From assembly GCA_022801595.1 (NCBI GenBank), contig JAAWSO010000001.1, positions 62,001 through 126,000 of the forward strand: a DNA stretch of 64,000 nucleotides, written 5' to 3'. This DNA is from Clostridiales bacterium. Lineage in GTDB: Bacteria; Bacillota; Clostridia; Oscillospirales; Acutalibacteraceae. The position numbers and the translations under genes are program-made. The notes below the pieces were generated by a model. It was not told the origin of the DNA. It searched no databases and worked only from the letters and a program-made list of their open reading frames with translations. Positions 26,069-34,718 of the stretch are shown here, in pieces (within the stretch, counting starts at the first letter, position 1; each line of letters begins with the position of its first letter).

Positions 26069-26649
26069 ACCCATTTGCTCAAGAGTTTGAAACTATCTAT
26101 GAAGAACATGTTACCCGGGCTGGAAGCCAGGAATTGCTGGAATGGCTGCGGAAAACCGATTTCTTTACGGCTCCAGCCAGCACAAAATTTCACTGTGCCT
26201 GTGAGTACGGTTTGGTGCAGCACAGCGTCAGCGTGTATCGGGTGATGCGGGAAAAGCATTTCGATCCAGATGTGGACAACGAAGAAAGCTTTGCGCTGTG
26301 TGCGCTGCTCCATGATGTCTGTAAGGCGCAGTTTTACAAAACCACCACACGCAACGTCAAAAATGAAGAAACCGGACAATGGGAAAAACAACCCTATTAT
26401 GCCATTGAGGACAGTTTCCCCTATGGGCACGGGGAAAAATCGGTGTTCTTAATCGAGCGGTTTTTGCGGCTGAAAACCTCTGAGGCAGTGGCGATCCGCT
26501 GGCATATGGGTGGGTTTGATGACGCCGCCCGTGCGGGCAACTTTGCCATCAGCCAGGCTTACGACAAGTACCCGCTGGCGGTGAAACTGCATTTGGCGGA
26601 TTTGGAATCTACCTTCCTACGGGAAAAAGGGACCTCCAGCGTCCGTTGA
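26065..26649 (+). CDS. HD-domain phosphohydrolase
   Basis: 194 residues. HD superfamily metal motifs are in order: the first His in GLVQHSVSVY, LLHDVCKAQFY (HD pair), GHGEKSVFLIERF, IRWHMGGF and KLHLADLES. Such single-domain proteins hydrolyse nucleotides or act on nucleic-acid ends; the substrate is unknown. Overlap with dut by 4 bp (ATGA) suggests a nucleotide-metabolism link. A strong terminator follows. Confidence 0.86.
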   Translation: MNPFAQEFETIYEEHVTRAGSQELLEWLRKTDFFTAPASTKFHCACEYGLVQHSVSVYRVMREKHFDPDVDNEESFALCALLHDVCKAQFYKTTTRNVKNEETGQWEKQPYYAIEDSFPYGHGEKSVFLIERFLRLKTSEAVAIRWHMGGFDDAARAGNFAISQAYDKYPLAVKLHLADLESTFLREKGTSSVR

Positions 26650-26700
26650 TGATTCTAAGACAGCAGAGCCGTTTTCCGAAAATTCGATGGAAAGAACAGG

Positions 26701-26740
26701 AAGCGTATAGGGAATGTTTTTGTTCTCTATACGCTTTTTG
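26701..26740 (+). terminator. terminator after the dut-HD operon
   Basis: 14-bp nearly perfect stem AAGCGTATAGGGAA/TTCTCTATACGCTT, 8-nt loop, T-rich tail. Nothing else is seen between here and the next gene. Confidence 0.88.
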
Positions 26741-26968
26741 TTTTTCTTGATCGAGTAGAAAAATACTCCCCAAAAGAGAAAAACTTTCATTCTTTCGCTT
26801 ACTAAGAGAGATGAGCATGTTCCATGGGAGAGAAGAGATCGCTTGCCATCCGAATGATTTCCAGAAAATCGGTCCATAATAAGACAAGGATTCTCCCATT
26901 CTTACCAAGACCGGAGTATTCCGGGAGGAATGGAGATCAGAAAGATTGTTTTAAGAATGAGGTGCATT

Positions 26969-27964
26969 ATGCAACATTATCGTTATCGGGACAGTCGAAA
27001 GCGTCGCTATGCTTCGTCCCATGGAAGATGGACCTGGATCTTTTTTCTCGTTATTTCTTGCGTCGTGGTTGTAGGATTGGCTGTGTGCCTGATTTATCCC
27101 TTGCTCGCAAGCAGGGAGAAAAAGCCATCCTCCGATGCCACGCAGGTGTTTGCGCCGGTTTCTGCGGTGCAAACCCAATTGGAATACCGAACCGTAAAAT
27201 ATGCCCAGGATCAGGTTCACCGAGGTGAATTGATTCTGGTAAACAACGACAACCTATGCCAGTTTTTAGAAGACAGCAACTTGGTTTCTGTGTATGAGGA
27301 AAAGGGTGAGGGTTACAAGGTGTCGGATACTACCGTGAAAGTACAGCAGTCCGTGATGGCTCCCTTTAATGAACTGATGCGGGATTTTCAGCATTTGACT
27401 GGATACGACGAAGTGATGGTGGCCAGCGGATATCGTTCCAAGGAACATCAGACCCGGATCTTTAATAACAACGCCTTACAGGATGGACTGACCGAAGCGG
27501 AAAAATGGATTGCCCGTCCGGGAGGCAGTGAGCACCACACGGGATATGTGGTGGATTTGAGCATTTATACGGATCAAGGGCTCAGCCTGGATTATGATGG
27601 TACGGCGGAATGTCGCTGGATTAACGCCAACTGTCAGGAATATGGCTTTGTGGTACGGTATCCAGAGGACAAAACAAAAGTGACTGGCATTGACTATGAG
27701 CCGTGGCATTTCCGGTATGTGGGGAAACCTCACGCAATTTTCATGACGGAACAACACCTTTGCCTGGAGGAGTATATCGAGTATCTCAAACAATATCCCG
27801 TGGATGGAGGCCATTTGCAGGTCACCGATGGGGACGGCGTGACGTATGAGATTTATTATGTCCCGGCAGCGGAAGGGTCTACGGATGTCTTGGTGCCCAA
27901 AGATAAGGAATATCAAGTTTCCGGAAATAATGTAGATGGATTTATTGTGACGGTTACTCTGTGA
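26969..27964 (+). CDS. membrane-anchored D-alanyl-D-alanine carboxypeptidase (VanY family)
   Basis: Peptidoglycan-trimming zinc peptidase. An Arg-rich cytosolic start is followed by one transmembrane anchor (WIFFLVISCVVVVGLAVCLIY), so the enzyme faces outward. VanY/peptidase M15B motifs: VASGYRSKEHQ, PGGSEHHTGYVVDL (Zn ligands His and Asp) and YEPWHFRYVG (catalytic and ligand residues). A C-terminal extension of about 60 residues follows. The start is uncertain: ATG 26969 has GAGG 6 bp upstream, whereas ATG 26930 abuts GGGAGGA and ATG 26957 has no clear site. Confidence 0.9.
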   Translation: MQHYRYRDSRKRRYASSHGRWTWIFFLVISCVVVVGLAVCLIYPLLASREKKPSSDATQVFAPVSAVQTQLEYRTVKYAQDQVHRGELILVNNDNLCQFLEDSNLVSVYEEKGEGYKVSDTTVKVQQSVMAPFNELMRDFQHLTGYDEVMVASGYRSKEHQTRIFNNNALQDGLTEAEKWIARPGGSEHHTGYVVDLSIYTDQGLSLDYDGTAECRWINANCQEYGFVVRYPEDKTKVTGIDYEPWHFRYVGKPHAIFMTEQHLCLEEYIEYLKQYPVDGGHLQVTDGDGVTYEIYYVPAAEGSTDVLVPKDKEYQVSGNNVDGFIVTVTL

Positions 27965-27984
27965 ATGAACCATCCGAATAAATC

Positions 27985-28024
27985 GAAAAAAGCGCTTGGA
28001 GCGGTATGGTTCCAGGCGCTTTTC
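27985..28024 (+). terminator. bidirectional terminator after the VanY gene
   Basis: AAAAAGCGC...TGGA / TTCCAGGCGCTTTT hairpin with A and T runs on opposite sides. Confidence 0.8.
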
Positions 28025-28038
28025 TCATTGCGCAAGGT

Positions 28039-28190
28039 GGACGATAGAAATAATAACAGGCTGACAGCCAGAACCATCATACCCAAGATCAATCCATAGA
28101 TCGAAAGATGATGTTCCCCATATTCCTTGGCGGACGGAAGCAATTCATCCGAGGAGATAAAGACCATGATCCCGGCAACCGCAGCGAAGG
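28039..28190 (-). pseudogene. C-terminal remnant of a ZIP-family metal transporter (ZupT-like)
   Basis: On the minus strand the translation FAAVAGIMVFISSDELLPSAKEYGEHHLSIYGLILGMMVLAVSLLLF is, read in pieces, the final two membrane helices of ZIP/ZupT zinc transporters (AGIMV..S.DELLP.A..YG motif). Upstream the similarity stops abruptly and no start or earlier helices remain; the open frame simply continues through unrelated sequence up to 28320. The hydrogenase promoter lies over the lost 5' part, so this is a deletion remnant. Confidence 0.75.
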
Positions 28191-28234
28191 AATATCGGCA
28201 AGTGATTCTTGGCGGGAACGGAAAGGACGTTTCC

Positions 28235-28263
28235 TTGAAAAACAGGCAAAAGAATGTTATAAT
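28235..28263 (+). promoter_or_regulatory. promoter of the sensory hydrogenase operon
   Basis: TTGAAA (28235-28240), 17 bp, TATAAT (28258-28263) with a TGT extended -10. Confidence 0.78.
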
Positions 28264-28318
28264 ATTAACAGGCAGAATGAATGTTATGAGATGGAAACGA
28301 AGGATGGTGGATTGCCCC

Positions 28319-30046
28319 ATGAGTATTATTAATTCTCAAAAGGCAAATTGTAAGAATTGTTATAAATGTGTGCGGGTTTGCCCAGTTAAATCCATTAAGG
28401 TAGAAAACCACCAGGCGAAGATTATCGAGCACGATTGTATTTTTTGTGGAATCTGTGTGTTAGAGTGTCCCCAGGGAGCCAAGGTAGTGCCCAGTGAACT
28501 GGAAAAGGTCAAGAATCTGCTCCATGGAGAAGATCCAGTCATTTTATCTCTGGCTCCTTCTTACTACGGTGCATTTGATGTGTCGGATACCAAAAAGTTT
28601 GTGGGATGGCTTAAGGCGTTGGGATTTTTTGGTGTGGCAGAAACCTCTGCGGCGGCGGCCTATGTTACCGCTCAATACTACGAGCTGATGAAGAAAAATG
28701 AGCAAAAAAATATCATTACCACTAGCTGCCCATCGGCCAACCGGTTAATTGAAACGTATTATCCCTCCCTGATTGACCAGATGGCTCCGGTTGTGTCTCC
28801 TATGATTGCTCACGGCCGGCTGCTCAAACAAGCCTATCCTCATGCAAAAGTGGTGTTTGCTGGGCCTTGTATCGCAAAGAAAGAGGAGGCCCAGGACATC
28901 CGGCATAGCAGTGAGATCGACGCAGTGATTACCTTTGAGGAACTGGATGCTTGGATCAATGAATGCGGTTCTGTGGTGGAGAAAGCGCCTGCGGCTACCT
29001 TCCTGAATCCCAGCTCCAAAATCCTGCGCATGTATCCAGTAGCGGAAGGGATTTTAGAATCCATTCGTTCTCGCGCTGGCGGGGACGTAGGGGATTGGAA
29101 ATTACTTAGTGTCAGCGGAAAAGAAAATTGTCAGCTTCTGTGCAAGTCGTTGGAACGGGGCGAGCTGAATCATTGTGTAATTGAGCTGAATGTTTGTGAG
29201 GACGGCTGTATCAATGGCCCAAAGACCGTGGGGGATCCAGCTTCCCGTTTTGTCAAGAAGGGGCAGATCCGAAACTATGCCGATGAGGATTGTGATGTTT
29301 TCCCACCGTTGGTGGAGGATATTTCCCTGGGGAAACTCTTTATGAACCGTTCCAGCAAGGAGGATTTGCCAGATGAGGAAACCATCCGGCGGCTCCTGGC
29401 AAAGATCGGCAAGGATACCCCGGAGAAAGAGCTGAATTGCGGTTCCTGCGGTTATCCTACCTGTCGGGATAAAGTCATCGCCGTTTACCAGAATAAGGCG
29501 GAATGGAATATGTGCGTGCCGTACATGCGGGAGCGGGCGGAGTCCCTTTCCAATTATGTGATGGCCCAAAGCCCCGAAATTATCGTGATCGTCAATGAGG
29601 AGATGAATATTCTGGAATTCAACGCGGCGGCGGAACAAGCGTTTCGGATGTCCCGCAATGAAGCGGTGCAAAAAAATCTCTATGAAATCTTTGACAGTAC
29701 GGATTTTCAGAGTGTGTTTGATGAGAAGCAGCCCATTCAAAATAAGACCGTGGAATATCCAGAATACGGCATCACTACCCAACAGAACATCGTGTATGTG
29801 CCAAAAGAAAACGTGGTGATTGGCATGTTCCGAGATGTGACTAAGGAAATAGAGGAGGAAGAGCGCAAATTTAAGCTGCGGGTGGAGAGCATGGAAATGG
29901 CTCAGAAGGTTATCGACAAACAAATGGTAGCGGCACAGCAGATTGCGTTTCTTTTGGGCGAAACCACAGCGGAAACCAAGGTAACCTTGACTCAGCTCAA
30001 GGATATGATGGTGAAGAAGGAGGGCGAGGAGTCCGAGAGCACATAA
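28319..30046 (+). CDS. sensory-type [FeFe]-hydrogenase with ferredoxin, FeS and PAS domains
   Basis: 575 residues. Order: two [4Fe-4S] motifs near the N-terminus (CKNCYKCVRVCP, CIFCGICVLECP); the H-cluster domain with TTSCPSANR, GPCIAKKEEA and CEDGCINGP; a further FeS motif LNCGSCGYPTCRDK; a PAS domain (SPEIIVIVNEEMNILEFNAAAEQAF); and a helical tail. The L1/L2 motifs differ from those of catalytic HydA (TSCCP, PCxAKKxE). This architecture, next to a PP2C gene, matches the putative H2-sensing group C hydrogenases. It probably senses redox or H2 and signals to the phosphatase 33 bp downstream (inference). ATG 28319 is used; ATG 28304 is possible. Confidence 0.9.
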   Translation: MSIINSQKANCKNCYKCVRVCPVKSIKVENHQAKIIEHDCIFCGICVLECPQGAKVVPSELEKVKNLLHGEDPVILSLAPSYYGAFDVSDTKKFVGWLKALGFFGVAETSAAAAYVTAQYYELMKKNEQKNIITTSCPSANRLIETYYPSLIDQMAPVVSPMIAHGRLLKQAYPHAKVVFAGPCIAKKEEAQDIRHSSEIDAVITFEELDAWINECGSVVEKAPAATFLNPSSKILRMYPVAEGILESIRSRAGGDVGDWKLLSVSGKENCQLLCKSLERGELNHCVIELNVCEDGCINGPKTVGDPASRFVKKGQIRNYADEDCDVFPPLVEDISLGKLFMNRSSKEDLPDEETIRRLLAKIGKDTPEKELNCGSCGYPTCRDKVIAVYQNKAEWNMCVPYMRERAESLSNYVMAQSPEIIVIVNEEMNILEFNAAAEQAFRMSRNEAVQKNLYEIFDSTDFQSVFDEKQPIQNKTVEYPEYGITTQQNIVYVPKENVVIGMFRDVTKEIEEEERKFKLRVESMEMAQKVIDKQMVAAQQIAFLLGETTAETKVTLTQLKDMMVKKEGEESEST

Positions 30047-30079
30047 TGGCGTTTGGATTCGGTAAAGGATATGACGAAC

Positions 30080-31258
30080 ATGGAAATGTATGTTGATATT
30101 GCATGCCGCAGCTTGTTCCGCTACGGGGAAGAGCTTTGCGGCGATAAGGCGCAGATCACCACCACGGAGGATTCGGTGATTGCAGTGTTGTCCGACGGCT
30201 TGGGAAGCGGGGTCAAAGCGAATATCCTTTCCACCCTGACCAGCAGTATTTTAGCCACCATGCTTCATGAAGGAGCAGCCATTGAACAGGCCGTGGAAAC
30301 AGTTGTGAACACCCTGCCAGTATGCAGTGAGCGGAACCTGGCTTATTCTACCTTCAGTGTGTTGCAGATTTTTCACGATGGAAACGCTTACTTAGTCGAG
30401 TTTGACAATCCACCCTGTATCTATATCCGGGATGGAAAGGTGCTGGAACTGGAATCTCAGCAACGGGAAGTGGCTGGAAAGAAAATCACGGAAAGCCATT
30501 TCAAAGTCCAACATGGCGATGTGATCACCCTGATTAGCGATGGCATGATTTATGCCGGGGCAGGGGAAGCGTTGAATTTTGGCTGGAACTGGAACGCAGT
30601 TTCCAAATGGCTGGCCAAAATCACCTTAAAAGAACATTCTGCGCCCCGGCTGGCTTCTTCTTTGTCCCAGGCAGTCAATGAACTGTATCTGGAAAAGCCT
30701 GGGGACGATTCCACCGATCTGGTGGTGAAAATCATGCCTAAGAGTGTAATCAATCTGCTCTCCGGCCCCCCAATGAAAATGGAAGATGATGCTACCATGG
30801 TTCATGATTTCATGACAACACCAGGGAAAAAGATCATCAGCGGAGGAACCAGCTCCAACATTGTAGCTCGGATTCTTCACCGGAAGGCACAGACACTGCT
30901 GGAAACAGCTACTGAGAAAATTCCACCAGTATCCCGGCTGGATGGAATTAACTTGGTGACAGAAGGGGTGGTCACTCTGGGGTATGCGGTAGAGCTTCTG
31001 AAGGAATATAAAGAAAACCAGCTTAATTTAGATCCTCTGTTTTTCCAGAGGCTGGATGAACAGAATGGAGCGGCTATGATTGCCCGGATGCTGCTGGAGG
31101 AATGCTCTGCCTTGAACTTATTTATCGGGACTGCACGCAATGCAGCCCATCAAAATGAAGGGATGCCTTCCGACATTGGAATTAAGCTCAAAGTGCTGGA
31201 TGAGCTGTGCAGTGTGGTACGGTCTTTGGGCAAACGGGTGGACAAATACTACTATTAA
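30080..31258 (+). CDS. SpoIIE/PP2C-type serine phosphatase (hydrogenase-linked)
   Basis: About 392 residues. The N-terminal part has GEELCGDKAQI, VIAVLSDGLGSGVKAN (metal-binding Asp), STFSVLQIF, DVITLISDGM and PGDDSTDLVVKI, the PPM/SpoIIE core. A C-terminal helical region of about 150 residues has no assigned domain. It directly follows the sensory hydrogenase gene; this pairing is recurrent in Firmicutes, so it is the likely output of that sensor, acting on an unidentified phosphoprotein. Possible starts are TTG 30053, ATG 30071, 30080 or 30086; 30080 gives the best spacing to AAAGGA. Confidence 0.88.
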   Translation: MEMYVDIACRSLFRYGEELCGDKAQITTTEDSVIAVLSDGLGSGVKANILSTLTSSILATMLHEGAAIEQAVETVVNTLPVCSERNLAYSTFSVLQIFHDGNAYLVEFDNPPCIYIRDGKVLELESQQREVAGKKITESHFKVQHGDVITLISDGMIYAGAGEALNFGWNWNAVSKWLAKITLKEHSAPRLASSLSQAVNELYLEKPGDDSTDLVVKIMPKSVINLLSGPPMKMEDDATMVHDFMTTPGKKIISGGTSSNIVARILHRKAQTLLETATEKIPPVSRLDGINLVTEGVVTLGYAVELLKEYKENQLNLDPLFFQRLDEQNGAAMIARMLLEECSALNLFIGTARNAAHQNEGMPSDIGIKLKVLDELCSVVRSLGKRVDKYYY

Positions 31259-31286
31259 AAGTTTGAAAAAAATTGTAAGAAAATGC

Positions 31287-31315
31287 TTGACAGAATTTCC
31301 TTGTTGTGATAAGAT
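31287..31315 (+). promoter_or_regulatory. promoter of tRNA-Leu
   Basis: TTGACA (31287-31292), 17 bp, TAAGAT (31310-31315), 25 bp before the tRNA. Confidence 0.75.
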
Positions 31316-31339
31316 AGTACTTGTTCGCAACAAGGGTAT

Positions 31340-31426
31340 GCGAGAGTGGCGGAATTGGCAGACGCGCTAGATTCAGGTTCTAGTGAGCGCAAGCTCATGG
31401 GGGTTCAAGTCCCCCCCCTCGCACCA
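31340..31426 (+). tRNA. tRNA-Leu(CAG)
   Basis: Class II tRNA of 87 nt with a long variable arm (GTGAGCGCAAGCTCAT), anticodon loop TTCAGGT in stem CTAGA/TCTAG (anticodon CAG), T arm GGGGG TTCAAGT CCCCC, and encoded CCA. The acceptor stem GCGAGAG/CCCTCGC has one A-C mismatch at the sixth pair. Confidence 0.95.
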
Positions 31427-31433
31427 AATCAAT

Positions 31434-31483
31434 ATAATCCGAACCTGTTTTCAATTTGGGATGGGTTCGGATTATTTGTTTTT
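31434..31483 (+). terminator. terminator after tRNA-Leu
   Basis: ATAATCCGAACC (31434-31445) pairs with GGTTCGGATTAT, followed by a T-rich tail. The remaining 147 bp to the methylase gene show no further feature. Confidence 0.82.
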
Positions 31484-31630
31484 CTGCTATAAATTGTTTG
31501 CCTGTATAGTGGAGGAAATCGGAGACCTGCCCCAGGGACGGAAGTGTTTGCTCCCATAATGGAAAGGGATTCGCTGTATTTTCTATATCCTATACTGTAA
31601 CTTGTTGACAGATGGTCACGGGGGAAAAAT

Positions 31631-32608
31631 ATGCCTAAAAAAGCCTTACAAAAAGGAGAACAACTTGCTTTAGAAATGGAATCTTTAAACAGTTGTTCTT
31701 TTGTTGAATCAAGACTTTATAATTGCCACGTGTTTCACTCGGGATTGGTATGTCAGCCTACTTATACAAGAACAAACGGACTTCTTTTTACAGATGACAG
31801 CCTGCAATGGATGAAAACTTTAAGGGATGAATCAATTGATTTGGTTTTTGCTGATCCCCCTTATAATATAAAAAAAGCGGATTGGGACAAATTTGATTCA
31901 CAGGAAGAATATATTCAATGGTCAATGAAATGGATTGCTGAAGCTGCCCGTATTCTTAAACCGACAGGCAGCCTATATATTTGCGGTTTCAGTGAAATTC
32001 TAGCGGATTTAAAACACCCTGCAATGAAATATTTTTCAGGCTGCAAATGGTTGATTTGGCATTATCGAAATAAGGCTAATCTTGGAAATGATTGGGGACG
32101 ATCCCATGAAAGTATTCTGCATTTTAGAAAAACGAAAAAATTTAGTCTAAATATAGATGAAATTAGGATTCCTTATAGTAACCATACATTAAAATATCCT
32201 GTACACCCTCAATCCGAAAGTAGTCAGTATTCAAACGGAAAAAAAATATCTCCTGTATGGATTCCAAATCCATTGGGAGCTAAACCAAAAGACGTGTTTG
32301 AGATTCCAACTACTTGTAATGGAATGGGTGAAAAAACAAAGCATCCTACCCAGAAACCCGAAGAATTATTACGAAAGCTAGTGTTGGCTTCCAGTAAAAT
32401 AGGCGATATTGTTCTTGATCCGTTTTCTGGTTCAGGAACGACATTAGTAGTTGCAGAACAATTGCAACGGTTATGGCTTGGATGTGAAATGAATGAAGAA
32501 TACAATTTTTGGGCAATTAAAAGAATCGACCATGTTGCTCTACGGTCGATTGAACATTGGATTCAATTTGACAAAGAAAATGCAAAGAGGAGGGAATCAA
32601 TCAGATGA
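31631..32608 (+). CDS. type II DNA methyltransferase, beta class (N6-adenine or N4-cytosine)
   Basis: 325 residues. Motif IV DPPYN lies at residues 75-79 and the AdoMet-binding DPFSGSGTT near residue 265, the order of beta-class amino-methyltransferases; TKHPTQKPEELLRKLV (motif X) precedes the latter. The DPPY form favours N6-adenine but does not exclude N4-cytosine. It overlaps the next gene by ATGA. The AT-rich base composition and AAA/ATT/TTT codons differ sharply from the flanking genes, suggesting acquisition by transfer. Target sequence unknown. Confidence 0.9.
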   Translation: MPKKALQKGEQLALEMESLNSCSFVESRLYNCHVFHSGLVCQPTYTRTNGLLFTDDSLQWMKTLRDESIDLVFADPPYNIKKADWDKFDSQEEYIQWSMKWIAEAARILKPTGSLYICGFSEILADLKHPAMKYFSGCKWLIWHYRNKANLGNDWGRSHESILHFRKTKKFSLNIDEIRIPYSNHTLKYPVHPQSESSQYSNGKKISPVWIPNPLGAKPKDVFEIPTTCNGMGEKTKHPTQKPEELLRKLVLASSKIGDIVLDPFSGSGTTLVVAEQLQRLWLGCEMNEEYNFWAIKRIDHVALRSIEHWIQFDKENAKRRESIR

Positions 32609-33393
32609 CCCTTGTACAATTGGTAGAATGGGCAAAGGATAAAAGCCGTTTTCAAACAGTTGACGATTATTCCGCATTTTGCGAAGAATATTTAAGCTTT
32701 ATTGTCGACGGCTTGCAAGCTGTTATTGTAGCTCAAAATGAAAACCATTACCGATTCTTTCAATATCGAGCAGAGGGTAATTTTAATGTTTCTCGCCCAA
32801 TTAATAGCAACCTTATGATTTCTGTCGATGCTTTTGATGACGCAAAAGAAAATTTTAATTATACACTACGTCATATTCGAGAAGTGAGAGATAATGTGAT
32901 GCGTAGACAAGTGATAAATAAATTTGTATATACTTGCCAACAATCAATCGGCGCTGCATTAGACGCACTTCCTGCGGGCGAGAGTAATAAGGCAAGGAAA
33001 ATTAATGGAGATTTATTTGAGCGTTATATAAGACTAATTTTGAGAAGCATTGGAATTGATGTTCACGATGGGGTGGTTTCCGTGCCGGTTACTATAAATA
33101 AAGAAGAGCTATTTAAGATGGCCTACCAACATGATCTGATCGTTGAAGAACATGGTGAAGTACGAGCTATTGGATCGGTAAAAACTTCAAGCAAAGACCG
33201 TTTAGACAAAATCTTTATCGACAAATTTTTGTATAATCGCTTGACAAATGTATCGACACCACATTTTGCAGTTTTCCTGAATGATGTCCAAAGAAAAGGT
33301 AGAGAACCGCATTATGGTATCAATACCACTTTTTTGACAGGTCACTTTAAAGGCTATACCATTAAATTAAATGCCTTGGATGGCGTTTATTAG
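32605..33393 (+). CDS. probable type II restriction endonuclease partner
   Basis: 262 residues. Its start overlaps the methylase stop, and it shares that gene's AT-rich codon use, the standard arrangement of a type II system. The C-terminal half reads AYQHDLIVEEHGEVRAIGSVKTSSKDRLDKIFIDKFLYNR when viewed in pieces; D...E..GSVKTSSKDR fits a PD-(D/E)XK active site with Ser-x-Lys as the last element. Residues 130-160 (NGDLFERYIRLILRSIGI) look like the preceding helix. I do not recognise the specificity group; assignment rests on context plus motif. Confidence 0.75.
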   Translation: MTLVQLVEWAKDKSRFQTVDDYSAFCEEYLSFIVDGLQAVIVAQNENHYRFFQYRAEGNFNVSRPINSNLMISVDAFDDAKENFNYTLRHIREVRDNVMRRQVINKFVYTCQQSIGAALDALPAGESNKARKINGDLFERYIRLILRSIGIDVHDGVVSVPVTINKEELFKMAYQHDLIVEEHGEVRAIGSVKTSSKDRLDKIFIDKFLYNRLTNVSTPHFAVFLNDVQRKGREPHYGINTTFLTGHFKGYTIKLNALDGVY

Positions 33394-33411
33394 TGTGATT
33401 TACGACCTAAT

Positions 33412-33615
33412 ATGCTTACAGATAATATTTTGTCATCACAAATTCATTCCCTCGATGCATTGCTTGCAGAAGATATTTGGAATTTTATTGAATAAAATTC
33501 CAATTACTGATAATAAATTTGAATTTTTACCCTGGCAGTGTTTAATAGACCATGTTGATTTTCGATGGACAGGTAGCGATCAGTTTTGGTCTATTTTATT
33601 CTATTACCCCTGTTG
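33412..33615 (+). pseudogene. frameshifted ORF remnant behind the restriction gene
   Basis: A 27-codon frame (ATG 33412: MLTDNILSSQIHSLDALLAE, ending WNFIE) stops at 33495. A coding-looking continuation (NKIPITDNKFEFLPWQ, then LIDHVDFRWTGSDQFWSI) lies in the next frame, consistent with a frameshift near 33490. No family recognised. The same AT-rich style as the restriction cassette suggests it arrived with it. The other 160 bp before the next gene hold only its promoter. Confidence 0.5.
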
Positions 33616-33731
33616 GTTCAGAGTATTTATAAAAGTGGAGAGAAGAAAGCTGGGGCTGAGTTTGCCTCAGAATTTTGGAAAAGGATACAAAAGAATGGAA
33701 AGGCTGTGGAAATTTTTCTGCGGCCTTTTTG

Positions 33732-33760
33732 TTGTATTTCTTCAAAAATTTCGATATGAT
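33732..33760 (+). promoter_or_regulatory. promoter of the membrane-protein gene
   Basis: TTGTAT (33732-33737), 17 bp, TATGAT (33755-33760), 20 bp before the start. Confidence 0.65.
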
Positions 33761-33779
33761 TATTTAGAAAAAGGAAAGC

Positions 33780-34664
33780 GTGGATCGGAAAGAAAGGATG
33801 GCGCGCATGAGAAAAGAAAACGGCCCGGCCAGACTGCGGGCAAAAAAATTTAAGGAGCATGTCCGAGCTCACCGGGGTACCTTTGTGGTTTATCTGGTGC
33901 TACGGCTGATTGTGATTACCGGCATGGTGCTCTCTGTTCTTCACGGGAATTATGAGAATCTATTTGTATATACCTTATCCCTGGTACTGTTTATGATTCC
34001 CTCGTTTGTAGAGAAGAATTTTGGCATTGATATTCCATCCACATTGGAAATCATTATTTTGCTGTTTATTTTCTGCGCTGAGGTTTTGGGAGAACTGCAA
34101 GCCTATTATTTAAAGTTTCCGTATTGGGACACCATGCTTCACACGGTGAATGGTTTTCTTTGCGCAGCCGTTGGGTTCGCCTTGGTAGATATCCTCAACC
34201 GAAATGAGAAAATTAAATTTCATTTGTCCCCAATTTTCCTGGCAGTGGTGGCTTTTTGTTTTTCCATGACTGTGGGGGTTATCTGGGAATTTTTTGAGTT
34301 TGGCTGCGACTGGCTGTTCCATACCGATATGCAGAAGGATACGATTGTCAATACCATTGCATCCGTCACGCTGGACCCCACAAAAAGCAATAAGGCAGTG
34401 GTGATCGACAATATCACACAGGTAGCGGTAAACGGTAAAGATTTGGGGCTGGGCGGTTATCTGGATATTGGGTTATATGACACCATGAAGGATTTATTTG
34501 TGAACTTTATTGGCGCTGTGGTATTTAGCATTATCGGATTTTTCTATGTGAAGGGGAGAGGGAAGGGAAAATTTGCTAAGCGTTTTATCCCCACGTTAAA
34601 ACCACAGCCCTCAAAAAACAAAAAAGAAAAGGAAGCCGCCAAGGAGACGACGATATCCTCATAA
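33780..34664 (+). CDS. multi-pass membrane protein of unknown function (DUF2238/YjdF-like)
   Basis: 294 residues with about six hydrophobic segments after a basic N-terminus (ERMARMRKENGPARLRAKKF). Conserved-looking intramembrane polar motifs are DTMLHTVNGFLCAAVGFALVD, GVIWEFFEFGCDWLF and DIGLYDTMKDLFVNFIGA, whose His, Glu and Asp resemble YjdF-type proteins. An extracytoplasmic stretch of about 40 residues lies between the last helices, and a Lys-rich tail follows. GTG 33780 is 5 bp after AAGGAAAG. Role unknown. Confidence 0.75.
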   Translation: MDRKERMARMRKENGPARLRAKKFKEHVRAHRGTFVVYLVLRLIVITGMVLSVLHGNYENLFVYTLSLVLFMIPSFVEKNFGIDIPSTLEIIILLFIFCAEVLGELQAYYLKFPYWDTMLHTVNGFLCAAVGFALVDILNRNEKIKFHLSPIFLAVVAFCFSMTVGVIWEFFEFGCDWLFHTDMQKDTIVNTIASVTLDPTKSNKAVVIDNITQVAVNGKDLGLGGYLDIGLYDTMKDLFVNFIGAVVFSIIGFFYVKGRGKGKFAKRFIPTLKPQPSKNKKEKEAAKETTISS

Positions 34665-34675
34665 TGCATGCAAAA

Positions 34676-34718
34676 AGAAAACTGGCAAAGCGATAAGCTC
34701 TGCCAGTTTTTTATTTTT
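34676..34718 (+). terminator. bidirectional terminator between the membrane protein and degV
   Basis: AAAACTGGCA/TGCCAGTTTT stem with A and T runs on the two sides, in a convergent gap. Confidence 0.82.

Noticed and set aside
31427-33620. Integration into tRNA-Leu with flanking att repeats
   Set aside because: No copy of the tRNA 3' end is found at the right edge of the AT-rich cassette, and no integrase is present.
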